In this document: piece after piece, positions 43,947 through 53,381 of the stretch
Layout: every line of letters starts with the position of its first letter
Numbering within the stretch: position 1 is the first letter of the stretch
NCBI GenBank assembly: GCA_020634875.1
Contig: JACKAX010000014.1
Coordinates: 1-64,000, forward strand
Length of the DNA stretch: 64,000 nucleotides
Origin: Anaerolineales bacterium
GTDB taxonomy: Bacteria; Chloroflexota; Anaerolineae; Anaerolineales; JABWBV01
Reading direction: 5' to 3'
The notes under the pieces: model-generated
The model's input: only the letters and a program-made list of their open reading frames with translations
Databases searched by the model: none
What the model was told of the DNA's origin: nothing
Translations under genes and position numbers: made by a program

Positions 43947-46303
43947 GCTTCCTCCTGCTCTGGCTCTGGTTCGGGGATCAGGAGCGCTACGGCTTTTCCC
44001 CGTTCATCGTCCATAATCAGATCGAGATGGTATCCCGGACGGAATTGGGCAACCTCGATGAGGCGGATACACGCGGCGGCTTGGGCGGCGGTCGCCAGCA
44101 CCTCTTCTGAGAGGAAAGCGGTCATCTCATTTGGGGTTTCGAAGAAAAATTCCTGGTTAAAAACGGTATCTTCATCATCCATCGAAATGACGAGGGGATA
44201 CGTGTTCGCTTCCATCAAATCCTGGAAAAAGTGCGTTCCGAAGGAGGGTTCCGGCGAAGAACCAATCGCCCGTCCGGTCATTTCAATTAAGGCACGGGCG
44301 TGGTAAATATCACCATACCCCACGCTAACGCCCAATTCCGTGTTCGTGGTCCCCCACCGCCCGGGGCCAACACAGATAAACGTCTCGTTTTCCAAGGCCT
44401 GATTCAGTTTGCCAATGAGCCGGGCGACTTGTTGACGATCATTTTGGGTCGGCAGCGCAAAATAAGGCGTCGCCGCCACAAACAATACATATCGAATCCG
44501 ACCTACAAACCCTTCGGGAACCATGCGGCGCGTAGCAAAGACGACATCTTCCTCAATGATGGGGTCGGGAAATTCCACTTCCTGATCTTTGACATGACTT
44601 TGGGGACGGCACTGGACGATGGTGAGAAACACTTCCGGGGTCATCGTATTCAGATTTTCGATCTGGAAGGTAAATTCCACATCCACCGGCATTTTGTAAT
44701 GCTTTTCGAGCGTTTGGAGCAACCGCCGCATCCGGTCGGGGAAGGGTGTGCGGCGGAGAAATTCGTCAAACGTCAGAATCAGGCGATCCATTTCCGTACC
44801 AAGAACAGTACTCCGAATCGATGAAATAAACCCATCCCGATAAATTTGTGCCAGATAACGGAGCGGTTTGTACTGGGAGATGAGCACCTCCTTCACGGTC
44901 AGGGTTTTGAAGGCGTTTTCTTCCAGGTCAATCAAATCTACGTACTGTTGAGAATAATGCCGGATAGCCTGGGAAGATGAATCCGGGCGCAAAGTAGGCT
45001 GGCCTAATGCGACCATACGGGGATAATCGTTCCCGACCGCATCCACCGCCCGCGTCCCCAACCCCCAGACGAGGCGCATAAACCCATCCTCGCGTTTGAT
45101 ACGCGGCGACCACCGGTACAAATTCCGACTGAACGCCACGCCCGCCCCATGCGGAAGCAGATACCGGCCCATGCGTTCCCCTTCGACAACCTGGATCAGG
45201 ATCGCCATCCGTTCATCGTAATCCTGCAAACCTTTACTGCGCCTATAGAGAAGCGCGTCGGGGTTCACCACACTTGCGTAAATGCGGGCGATTTTTTCGG
45301 TCAGGTACGCCAGGTTTTCGTCGAGCGTGCCTTGGTTAGGACAGAAAAAGCTATCGTATTTCCCAGCAAAGGAAAAGCCAAAGTTGTCTTCCAATTGACT
45401 GGAGGAACGCACAATGATCGGACTGTTGCCCACTGTGGCAAGCATATCTCGGAGGCGTTCGAGAACATCCACCGGAAATTCACTCCGCACATATTCTTCG
45501 CAAACCAGATCGTACTGAGCACGAATGTCCGTTTCGGATTTGTATTTTTGATCATTCCACTGCATCAGCCCGTTCATTTTCATAAAGGTGTACATCAGAT
45601 CGGAGCCTAAAAAATAGGAATCGGGAATACGGATCGTTTCTTTAATATCGTTATCCCCCACTTTACGCAACATACTATAGGCTAATAGCATTCCTGCCGC
45701 TTTGCCCCCGATACGCCCGTAACCGATAGTGTTTTTCCAAATCTGTTGCAAAATGTCAATCGTCAACCAATCTTTGGCAATACGAACATAGGCCAGTTGG
45801 TCACTGATCATTTTACGGATCAACACCACTTTGATCTCCTGCAATAGCGGCTCAAGAGCCACGCGTTCCTCGCCGGACTTACGGAGAATGAAGCGGGCAT
45901 GTTCAAAAAGGATATGCGTGGGGGCGAGTTCCGGGTTGAAAGAGGAGGTTATATCTTCATCTTGAACACTGGGCTTAACAACACTCTGAACGATTTGCTC
46001 GAACAAATCGTAGGGCAAGTTGGCGGCAAAATAAAAATCGGTCAGATGATTACGGATTTTTTCCTGCCGTATTTCCCAAATTTCGGTAGTTTCCTCCCCA
46101 TAGGGGTCGGCCAACCCTTCTTGATGTTGGGAGCGAATGGCGCGATCGCGCACCAATGCTTCAAAATCATGCGGGCTGGTTACGCGATGTCGGAAAAGCT
46201 CCGTTCGCATTTTGCTACGGATTTTATCGCCCAGAACGGGGTATTCGGCAAGGACGAGAAGGATGCGTAAGAGAGGGTCCGTGTGACGGGTTGGAAGAGT
46301 CAT
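43943..46303 (-). CDS. PEP synthase-like ATP-binding (PPDK_N) protein without phosphohistidine domain
   Basis: The 786-residue product has the N-terminal ATP-grasp domain of PEP synthase/PPDK: IGGKAAGMLLAYSML, SPIIVRSSSQLEDNFGFSFAGKYDS, VEFTFQIE. It lacks the phosphohistidine motif and the PEP barrel, so it cannot be a complete PEP synthase. The first 190 residues are helical and specific to this protein; the last 170, including VGPGRWGTTNTELGV, are a separate C-terminal region. It may be a phosphotransferase or sensor in its own right. The start at 46303 is chosen; a frame to 46357 exists. It overlaps the deoxynucleoside kinase gene. Confidence 0.8.
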   Translation of the reverse strand: MTLPTRHTDPLLRILLVLAEYPVLGDKIRSKMRTELFRHRVTSPHDFEALVRDRAIRSQHQEGLADPYGEETTEIWEIRQEKIRNHLTDFYFAANLPYDLFEQIVQSVVKPSVQDEDITSSFNPELAPTHILFEHARFILRKSGEERVALEPLLQEIKVVLIRKMISDQLAYVRIAKDWLTIDILQQIWKNTIGYGRIGGKAAGMLLAYSMLRKVGDNDIKETIRIPDSYFLGSDLMYTFMKMNGLMQWNDQKYKSETDIRAQYDLVCEEYVRSEFPVDVLERLRDMLATVGNSPIIVRSSSQLEDNFGFSFAGKYDSFFCPNQGTLDENLAYLTEKIARIYASVVNPDALLYRRSKGLQDYDERMAILIQVVEGERMGRYLLPHGAGVAFSRNLYRWSPRIKREDGFMRLVWGLGTRAVDAVGNDYPRMVALGQPTLRPDSSSQAIRHYSQQYVDLIDLEENAFKTLTVKEVLISQYKPLRYLAQIYRDGFISSIRSTVLGTEMDRLILTFDEFLRRTPFPDRMRRLLQTLEKHYKMPVDVEFTFQIENLNTMTPEVFLTIVQCRPQSHVKDQEVEFPDPIIEEDVVFATRRMVPEGFVGRIRYVLFVAATPYFALPTQNDRQQVARLIGKLNQALENETFICVGPGRWGTTNTELGVSVGYGDIYHARALIEMTGRAIGSSPEPSFGTHFFQDLMEANTYPLVISMDDEDTVFNQEFFFETPNEMTAFLSEEVLATAAQAAACIRLIEVAQFRPGYHLDLIMDDERGKAVALLIPEPEPEQEEA

Positions 46304-46324
46304 AGTGGGTGATGATTTTCCAAA

Positions 46325-46364
46325 AAAAAGGATGGAGGGAGCATACACTCCCTCCATCCTTTTT
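46325..46364 (-). terminator. Terminator after dnaN
   Basis: GGATGGAGGGAG pairs perfectly with CTCCCTCCATCC over a 6-base loop, flanked by A and T runs, 17 bases past the dnaN stop. Confidence 0.85.
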
Positions 46365-46380
46365 CGGGAGGTTTTTGAGA

Positions 46381-47508
46381 TTAGATGTGCATTGGCATGA
46401 TGACATGCAAAAAGTCTGTTTCGCCGAGGGGCCGCACCACACCAGGACTGGCGGAGGTGGAGGTTTCCAGGGCCACGTTGGGGGTTTTGATCACTTCCAG
46501 CACATCACGCAAAAATTTGACATTGAATGCAATCAACAACGAGGGGCCTTCGATGGTGGCGTCCACCACCGTCTCGTTTTGGCCGGTTTCTTCGGACTGA
46601 GCATAAATCTGGACCGTGCCGGGTTGCAGGTCACTACCGGGGGTGATGTTTACGCGAGCGATGTGCGAACTCTCACGGGCGAAAATCTCCGCCTGTTTGC
46701 ACGCCTTCAAAAACGCGTCGGTAGACATGACCGAGCGGGTTTCATAATTACGCGGGATCACCTGCCGAAAATCGGGAAAATTGCCGTCAATCAACTGGCT
46801 GACCACTTCCACGTCTTTCATGCGGAAGACCACCTGCCCGCGTCCGGGGGGAAAGAGCATGGTTACCAATTGGGTGTTGTCGGTAGCCACGCGGGCCACT
46901 TCACTTAACGCCCGCGCGGGGATGATCACGTTCAGGGGTTTGGCGACCGCGTCGGTCAGTTCCGCCGACCGAACGGAGAGCCGGAAGCCATCCGCGGACG
47001 CGAAGGTGATCTTGTTTCCGTTTACATCTACCTGAACCCCAGTGAGCACCGGGCGGGCTTCATCGGTCGAGGCGGAGAAGACAACCTGCTGGATCATCTC
47101 TTTCAAATCGGCAACGTTGATGTGAATGCCATCGCTGGCATCCAGCGCAGGCATAGGAGGAAATTCTTGGGCGTCAATACACTTGATATCTGTGTTGGAA
47201 GTGCCGCATTTGACATGGAGGGATTGGGTGCGTTCGGTTAAGTCCATCTCCACCCGATCTTTAGGCAGGGTGCTGACAAGGTCGGAAAACGTCCGCGCCG
47301 GGATGGTGGTGGACCCTTCTCGCTCGATCTTGGCCCCGATCCAACACGTAATTCCCAACTCTAAATTCGTCGCGGAGAGGCGCAAGCGTCCATCGTCCGT
47401 CGCGGCGAGGACATTTGCCAAAACCGGCAGTGTAGAGCGCGGCGAAACCGCGCGGGATACGATGTTGATACCTTGTGCCAGATTTTCTTGTAATACAGTT
47501 ACTTTCAT
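46381..47508 (-). CDS. dnaN: DNA polymerase III beta sliding clamp
   Basis: The 375-residue product forms the ring that holds polymerase III on DNA. It shows MKVTVLQENLAQGINIVSRAVS, STLPVLANVLAATDDGRL, TTIPARTFSDLVSTLP, FSASTDEARPVLTGV and the closing LHVIMPMHI. Three domains of about 120 residues are present and complete. dnaA and recF are not adjacent; the neighbours are the PEP-binding gene and a glycosyltransferase. A strong terminator follows and the leader holds an imperfect palindrome. Confidence 0.97.
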   Translation of the reverse strand: MKVTVLQENLAQGINIVSRAVSPRSTLPVLANVLAATDDGRLRLSATNLELGITCWIGAKIEREGSTTIPARTFSDLVSTLPKDRVEMDLTERTQSLHVKCGTSNTDIKCIDAQEFPPMPALDASDGIHINVADLKEMIQQVVFSASTDEARPVLTGVQVDVNGNKITFASADGFRLSVRSAELTDAVAKPLNVIIPARALSEVARVATDNTQLVTMLFPPGRGQVVFRMKDVEVVSQLIDGNFPDFRQVIPRNYETRSVMSTDAFLKACKQAEIFARESSHIARVNITPGSDLQPGTVQIYAQSEETGQNETVVDATIEGPSLLIAFNVKFLRDVLEVIKTPNVALETSTSASPGVVRPLGETDFLHVIMPMHI

Positions 47509-47536
47509 CCAGGGCCTCCGAGGGGGTAATTTGTGT

Positions 47537-47586
47537 GTAGCATAGCCCCTTTTGGGCTCAATTTCGGGGGCTAGCCCCTAGGCTAC
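47537..47586. repeat. Imperfect palindrome in the dnaN leader
   Basis: GTAGC at one end and GCTAC at the other enclose AGCCCC...GGGGCT and a further AGCCCC, giving a 50-base element with alternative pairings. It lies 29 bases before the dnaN start and may be a small repeat or a regulatory structure. Confidence 0.5.
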
Positions 47587-47702
47587 GGAAAATCGATCAA
47601 TTGTTGAAAGTATACAATACAAAAGACGAAAATTGAAGAAAAACGCAAAAAAAGTTGTGGGATTACAGGAAAAGCCAGTGACATTGCCTGAATTTGGTGA
47701 TG

Positions 47703-47708
47703 TATAAT
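47703..47708 (+). promoter_or_regulatory. -10 box TATAAT before the glycosyltransferase
   Basis: TATAAT preceded by TG is found 17 bases before the ATG at 47726. A -35 was not identified with confidence. Confidence 0.4.
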
Positions 47709-47725
47709 TTTTTCGGGATAATTTT

Positions 47726-49811
47726 ATGGTTTTTCAAGATTGGTCACTTCCTATAATTTTCAGTGTCATATTTTTGGACTTTGGGATAATTTGGGCATTA
47801 CGTCTAAAGAAAAGTTGTCCTGCGAAGGATTTATCGGCATCTCCCTTTTTGCCCGCTCTGATTTGGAATCATTCAGAACGGATATACAAATTTCTGATGA
47901 TTTTTTTGGGTATGGGGATTTTCATTCTGAGTTGGTTAAGTTCTTCAAATTTATACCCCCGTGCAAAATGGGCTGGGTACGTACTCATGAGCATAGGTAT
48001 TTTTGGGGGAGTAATCGGTCTTGGAACCATTCTGCAACCCCGCGTTGACAAAGTCTTCTGCCGGTTTGCAAAAAAACTTCATACGCCCCCTGTACAATTC
48101 GTATTCATGTTGAGTGCCCTGCAATTTGCGCTTGTGGCTGGGATTTCGTCTGTTTATAGCGCTACGGCTTTCAACCAAGCTTTGGCAACCTTAAGCTGGG
48201 GGTTGGGGGTCAGCGCAGTTATTTTGGGCGGATGGGTTTCAGGATATACAAAGCGAAAGCCTGATTGGCAAAGTGTTTTATGGTTTACTATGCTTACAAG
48301 CGTAGCCTTTCTGCTTCGAGGAATACGCACCAGCCATATTCCCATCAGTATGACCGGTGATGAAGGGAATTTTGGCCTTTGGGCTTATCAAATGGCGCTT
48401 GGGAAACCAAACAATTTATTTGAAACAGGATCATATGGGTTTCCCACCTTGTATATGTTTATCCAATCCATTTTGATCCGGTTCTTAGGCCCTACCAGCC
48501 AGGCCATCCGCCTTTCTTCAGCCTTGATCGGCGGGTTCACTGTGGGATGTACGTATCTGTTTGGAAAATCTTTGCTCAATCACCGGGTGGGAGCATTTGC
48601 AGGCATCTTTCTGGCTTTTTTCCATTTTCATATTCACTTTAGCCGGTTAGGCCTAAATAATATTTGGGATGGGTTTTGGTTCGTTCTTGTTTTCGCGGCA
48701 TTTTGGGAGGGATGGCTCACGCGAAAAAAGAACGCCTTTATCCTATCCGGGTTAGGGATGGGATTTTCGCAATATTTTTATGCCAGTGCCCGGTTGTTGC
48801 CGTTCATTTTATTGTTTTGGATTTCCGTTCTGGCTTTTGCAGATCGCCCCCGCTTCAGGAAACAGTTGTTGGAAATTGGCGTTTTATTCTTTGCAGCCCT
48901 AATCGTTGTTTTACCGCTGGGCATTTACTTTTTTGCTCATCCAAGCACATACTTTGATCCTATGCATCAGACAAACATTTTTGGGATTTGGAGCCGGGGG
49001 GGACACGAGGGGTTTACAAACTTCTGGAGTTTTTTGTTCGCCCAACTTCGCCTGGGCTTCCTCGCATATACATCGGCTCCGGTTGTCTTTTTCTATGATC
49101 CGGGTATCCCTATTTTACGCGCCCTTCCTGCCTTTTTCTTTGCATTAGGGCTGTTTGTGCTGGTCGGTTTTCATCAAAATGCTAAAACCTGGTTATTCCT
49201 TTTATGGCTAATTGTGATCGCTTTAGTAGGTGCGTTAAGTAAACCTACTCCCTCCGCACAACGTTACATAGCTGCGGCTCCGGGCCCTGGCGTTGATCAT
49301 CGGTGCAGGTTTGGCTCAAGTTCTGGTATGGAAAGAAAAAATACCAGCCATTAAGGGTAGGAAACTGTTTGCAAATAGTATTAGTTTCCTTACGGTTTTA
49401 GGACTTATCCTGATTGGCATGGGAGACCTCAAATTCTATTTTGTAGATTTCTTAGGGAGGAACTACAAGCAATGGGAAAATACCTACAAAGAACAAAGCA
49501 TAGCCGAGCATCTCGTTAATATTCCAGGAGAATGGGAGGTGGTTTATCTTGGGGCAGAACAAGAGCATTATGTTTCGAACCCAATCGCGCAATTTCTGAA
49601 CCCTCGGCTCAAAAAAGATCATATCCTTTTATTAAACACCACTTCCCCGTTAAATTTATTTTCCCCTGAATCATCCCTGGTCTTTCTTTTCCTGCCTGAA
49701 CAAGAAAGCTATCTCAACGCCATCCAACTTTTTTATCCCCACGGCGAAATCATAGAAGAGCGGGGGGGATATGAAAGAACCTTATACTGGCTCTACGTGT
49801 ATCGGCCTTAA
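47726..49811 (+). pseudogene. Membrane glycosyltransferase (GT39/PMT-like), interrupted by a frameshift
   Basis: The first frame runs 47726-49354 and the second continues to 49811. The join falls at a GGG run (49282-49284): removing one G gives a smooth AAPALALIIGAGLAQVL helix across it, and the two parts together make a multi-helix protein of about 694 residues. The N-terminal part has the acidic loop MTGDEGNFGLWAYQMALG, as in PMT/ArnT-type enzymes that transfer sugars from polyprenyl phosphate, and the last 150 residues are a soluble domain ending YVYRP. Either a sequencing error or a true mutation explains it. Confidence 0.8.
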
Positions 49812-49813
49812 AA

Positions 49814-49842
49814 AAGGAGAGGCGCAAATTGCGCCTCTCCTT
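49814..49842. terminator. Bidirectional terminator between convergent genes
   Basis: A 14-base perfect stem (AAGGAGAGGCGCAA and its complement) with one looped base lies 2 bases past the glycosyltransferase stop, with A and T runs on the outside. Confidence 0.8.
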
Positions 49843-49869
49843 CACTTCGTCACTTATCCCGCTCTTTCC

Positions 49870-51156
49870 TTACAACCACCCTCTCAACTCCATCGCATCT
49901 ACCACACTACGGATTGCCACCATGTACGCGGCATCGCGGGTGTAGACATGCTCTTCTTGGGACATCTTTAACACTTTGGAGAACGCCCGCGTCATGCTTG
50001 AATCCAGGCGGTCGAGCACTTCCTGGTGGCTCCAGTAATAGTTCATCTGGTTCTGCACGCCCTCAAAATAGGAGACTGTCACCCCGCCCGCGTTACACAA
50101 AAAGTCGGGAATCACAAACACATTGTTCGCTTTGAACACGGCATCCGCTTCGGGGGTGGTGGGACCATTCGCGCCTTCCGCCACGATCTTCACGCGGTCG
50201 CTGATCAACTTCACACTCTCGGCATTCACTTGCCCTTCCAATGCAGAGGGGATCAACACATCCACATCTTTGGTAATCCATGCGCCTTCGTCTTCGACCT
50301 TGTAGCCCGCGGCAATTGCCTTACTCTTATCAATCGAACCATACGCATCGGTCATTTCCTGCAACTCACGCGCATTGACGCCTGATTCACGAGAATATGT
50401 CACGCCGCGCCGTTCTTCTCGATCCCAGCACGAGACACAGACCACTTTGCCACCCAACTGCTCCATAAATCCAATCGCCGCGTACTGTGCCACGTTCCCA
50501 AAACCCTGTACTGCAGCGACACTTTTCGTCGGGTCCATCTTCAAATACTTCATCGCCTCACGGATGGTGTACACCACGCCGTAACCCGTTGCTTCTGTGC
50601 GTCCGAGCGAGCCGCCCCCACCCACGGGCTTGCCGGTAATCACGCCAGGGGTATATTCACCTTTGATCCGGGAATACTCATCCATCATCCAGCCCATCAT
50701 GCGCGGGGACGTCCCCACGTCGGGAGCCGGGACATCTTGCAGGGGACCAATATTCCGCCAAATCTGGCGAATAAAGCCTCGGCTCAGTTCTTCCTGTTCG
50801 GTCAACGAAAAATTCGAGGTTTGGACGGGTACGCCACCTTTCCCACCACCCAACGGAATATCCGCCACCGCGCACTTCCATGTCATCCACATCGCCAACG
50901 CCCGCACCGTATCGAGTGTCTCAGAAGGGTGAAAACGAATCCCCCCTTTGCTGGGGCCACGCGCGTCATTGTGTTGTACGCGGTAGCCCGTAAAAACGCG
51001 CATGGAACCATCGTCCATCCGCACGGGAATTTGAAACTTAAATTCCCGCATGGGCCAACGCAAAACCTCGGCCACATACGGGTCGAGGTTTAATTGGGTT
51101 GCAACTCCATCAAATTGCCGTTGGGCAATCTCAAATGCGTTTACTAATTCGGTCAT
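49870..51156 (-). CDS. gdhA: Glu/Leu/Phe/Val dehydrogenase family, probably glutamate dehydrogenase
   Basis: Glutamate dehydrogenase interconverts glutamate with 2-oxoglutarate and ammonia using NAD(P). The 428-residue product shows PLGGGKGGV with the catalytic Lys, the GPSKGGIRFHP motif, PAPDVGTSPRMMGWMMDEYS and the coenzyme loop VQGFGNVAQYAA. Length fits the hexameric type. The ATG at 51156 has AGGAG upstream and is preferred over a longer frame to 51219. A 13-base inverted repeat lies in its leader. Confidence 0.95.
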   Translation of the reverse strand: MTELVNAFEIAQRQFDGVATQLNLDPYVAEVLRWPMREFKFQIPVRMDDGSMRVFTGYRVQHNDARGPSKGGIRFHPSETLDTVRALAMWMTWKCAVADIPLGGGKGGVPVQTSNFSLTEQEELSRGFIRQIWRNIGPLQDVPAPDVGTSPRMMGWMMDEYSRIKGEYTPGVITGKPVGGGGSLGRTEATGYGVVYTIREAMKYLKMDPTKSVAAVQGFGNVAQYAAIGFMEQLGGKVVCVSCWDREERRGVTYSRESGVNARELQEMTDAYGSIDKSKAIAAGYKVEDEGAWITKDVDVLIPSALEGQVNAESVKLISDRVKIVAEGANGPTTPEADAVFKANNVFVIPDFLCNAGGVTVSYFEGVQNQMNYYWSHQEVLDRLDSSMTRAFSKVLKMSQEEHVYTRDAAYMVAIRSVVDAMELRGWL

Positions 51157-51220
51157 GGTTATATCTCCTGAAAAGATTAAGGTGAAATACCTTTTTAGTT
51201 GTGTAACGCTCAAGCGCACA

Positions 51221-51276
51221 AACGGCGTTCTTTACAAAAGTTCCTTGGGGAAAGGGGACAATTAAAGAACGCCGTT
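51221..51276. repeat. Inverted repeat before gdhA
   Basis: AACGGCGTTCTTT (51221-51233) and its exact complement (51264-51276) flank a 30-base loop, upstream of gdhA. A related repeat occurs at 55195-55251 before the phosphatidylcholine synthase gene. Confidence 0.7.
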
Positions 51277-51385
51277 GATCATGTGACTTCCTGTGAGTTA
51301 CCGTTTGTACTGAAGCGGTTTGATTCTAACTGATATTAATCAAACGGGGGAGGACAAATCTCACCTGGAAAAACAGACAGATGAC

Positions 51386-52303
51386 CTAAACCCCAAGAAT
51401 TTCGATCCTTCCCCCCACAAATTGCACATCCCACCTTTTTTCCCCCCTTTCCGCGGTCCCCGTTCCCGATCCCTCATCCCACCCCACCGCCCGCCATACC
51501 CGCAGACGCCTCGCAGCAACCGCCGCGTCCCCCCCTGCATCCACCACTTCCAACGGACCCCAGGCCTCCGCCGCCCGCAAAAAGTTAAACGCCCGCCGCG
51601 CCTCCCACGTTGTCGGGATAGCCAAAGCGTCCGCCGTGGGCCGGGAATGGGCACTGGCCCCCCGCGCGGGTTGGGGTACACGCGGAAGTTGATCGGGGGC
51701 GGAAAGCGCGCGGCATAGCAGTGTTCCGCCTGCATGGGCCATCAACTTCTCCGCCTGGGCGAGAGAAATTCCGTCGGGGAACAGCACTTCGGCCTGGGCC
51801 AGGAGGTCGCCCGTATCCGCGCCTTCATCCATCCAATGCAAGGTAACGCCTGTGTGCGTTTCGCCGAAGTAAAACTGCCAAAACAACGGCTCCGGCCCAC
51901 GATAAGCTGGGAGAAGCGACGGATGCAGATTCAAACAACCCACACGGGGCAAGGCAAGCATCTCCGCCGGGAGGAGGCGCGGGAAACAAGCGGTAACGAG
52001 AAAATCGGGCTGGTACGCGCGGAGGGCGGCGAGGGCATCCGTGTGGCGGAGGTTCCCAAGGGTGAGGAGGGGGATGTTATGTTGGGCAGCGGTTTGTGAT
52101 AAAGAATCCTGGGATGTCGTTACAACGGAGAGTAGTTGGTTGGTTTGTCGGTTGGCTAGCGGAGGGAGTGAGGCGAGCGGGGCGGCGCGGGCAGGGTTGG
52201 GGAGGAGGAGGGCGGCGGGGAGGTGTCCAGCATCGAGTAGGGTTTGGAGCACGGGACGGGAGAAGGGGCTGTCGAGGGCGAGGAGGATGAAAGTGGCGGA
52301 CAT
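51386..52303 (-). CDS. Formyltransferase-family protein (Fmt/GART-like)
   Basis: The 305-residue product has the formyltransferase core: VGCLNLHPSLLPAYRGPEPLFWQF (Asn and His) and HWMDEGADTGDLLAQ (Asp), which transfer a formyl group from 10-formyl-tetrahydrofolate. The C-terminal domain is short and Ala/Arg-rich, and the N-terminal signature of methionyl-tRNA formyltransferase is altered, so the acceptor could be Met-tRNA or a sugar amine. TACTGT lies 8 bases before the ATG at 52303, suggesting a leaderless start. Confidence 0.82.
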   Translation of the reverse strand: MSATFILLALDSPFSRPVLQTLLDAGHLPAALLLPNPARAAPLASLPPLANRQTNQLLSVVTTSQDSLSQTAAQHNIPLLTLGNLRHTDALAALRAYQPDFLVTACFPRLLPAEMLALPRVGCLNLHPSLLPAYRGPEPLFWQFYFGETHTGVTLHWMDEGADTGDLLAQAEVLFPDGISLAQAEKLMAHAGGTLLCRALSAPDQLPRVPQPARGASAHSRPTADALAIPTTWEARRAFNFLRAAEAWGPLEVVDAGGDAAVAARRLRVWRAVGWDEGSGTGTAERGEKRWDVQFVGGRIEILGV

Positions 52304-52367
52304 CTGTGAATACAGTATCACAAGGCGGCAAAAAAGGGAACCGGATGAAATTTGTTATTATTAATGC

Positions 52368-53075
52368 ATAAAAACTCCCTTCCCAGGTATAGACCCCTAT
52401 CTCGAACACCCTTCTCTTTGGCCGGATATTCATAACCGTTTGATTACTGCTATCGCAGATACACTTTCGCCGCTAATCGCCCCCACCTATTACGTCGGTG
52501 TGGAAAGCCGCGCGTATGTGATCAAGCCGGAAGGAGACTTTTTCCTGGGTCACCCCGACCTTTCGATTGCGGCAACGACTACGCACCAACCCGTTTTGGC
52601 TCCGGTGCTGGAAGTTGGCGATGTCACCGTCTTAGAAGTCGAGTTTCCAACGGACGAAGAAATCAGCCACTATTATCTGGAAATTCGCGAGGTGCAAACG
52701 CACGAACTCATCACGGCGATTGAATTGCTCTCCCCCGTCAACAAGGTGGATCCACGCGGACGAGAGGAATATCTTCTCATGCGCGCCGAAGCCTTAAGTT
52801 CGCTCACAAATTATATCGAGCTTGATTTATTGCGCGCCGGGAAACCAATGCCCGTCAGCAAAACGGTTGCCAGCGATTATCGGATTTTAGTCAGTCGTGG
52901 ATGACAGCGCGGGCGAGGCCAGCTTTTCGCCTTTGGTGTGCGGGACCCCATCCCCGATTTTCCCCTCCCCCTCCAACGGGATGAACCCGAACCCCTAATC
53001 CCCCTCAATCGAGTGTTGCATAAACTCTACGCCCGTGCCGCCATTGCCCGAGGCACATTAGGAATGGGCGCATAG
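52368..53075 (+). pseudogene. DUF4058 gene with lost start codon and in-frame stop
   Basis: Frame 1 from 52368 reads ATA AAA ACT CCC TTC CCA GGT ATA GAC, that is IKTPFPGIDPYLEHPSLWP, the start of DUF4058 proteins with ATG changed to ATA at the start and in the PFPGMDPYLE motif. The core (VGVESRAYVIKPEGDFFLGHPDLS, SHYYLEIRE, ITAIELLSPVNKVDPRGREEY) is intact. TGA at 52902 sits where a Trp (TGG) is expected, and the frame then continues to the normal C-terminus QRGRGQLFAFGVRDPIPDFP and LNRVLHKLYARAA. Three G-to-A changes explain the decay. An ATG at 52440 would give a truncated 154-residue peptide. Confidence 0.75.
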
Positions 53076-53381
53076 TCTACGTGCCTCATAACCTCTCCCT
53101 TTCATCACAAACCATTTCATATCCACAAAAATCCAAGGCAAGATTGCCTCTTGCCCTCCGGGTGTGCGCTGTTGACCAGCAAATTTGCCGACCTGTAATA
53201 GGCTCATTTGCGGACTCGCAGTGGTAAGATTGGCTATTGGGTAAGTCTAAACTTCGGAAGTCTTCTGGATGCTTTTTTAGTAAGCATTTGTATCGCTAGC
53301 AGTACTCCAGAAAATTTGGAAGCTGTTCGGAGACTTCCGAAGTTTGGTTTGAATCCCCTATACCAACTTGAGGAGATTTTT
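53076..53381. other. Intergenic region with a long inverted repeat
   Basis: These 306 bases hold no gene. The last half carries a 15-base perfect inverted repeat (53249-53345) and the first half has nothing notable. Confidence 0.5.
53249..53345. repeat. 15-bp perfect inverted repeat upstream of the epimerase gene
   Basis: AAACTTCGGAAGTCT (53249-53263) and its complement (53331-53345) are separated by 67 bases. The GGAAGTC core also appears in the terminator-like hairpin at 58063. This could be a stem-loop or the ends of a small element. Confidence 0.75.

Noticed and set aside
51221..51276. T-box or other riboswitch before gdhA
   Set aside because: No T-box AGGGUGG motif, glycine-aptamer or other conserved core could be found; only the inverted repeat is clear.
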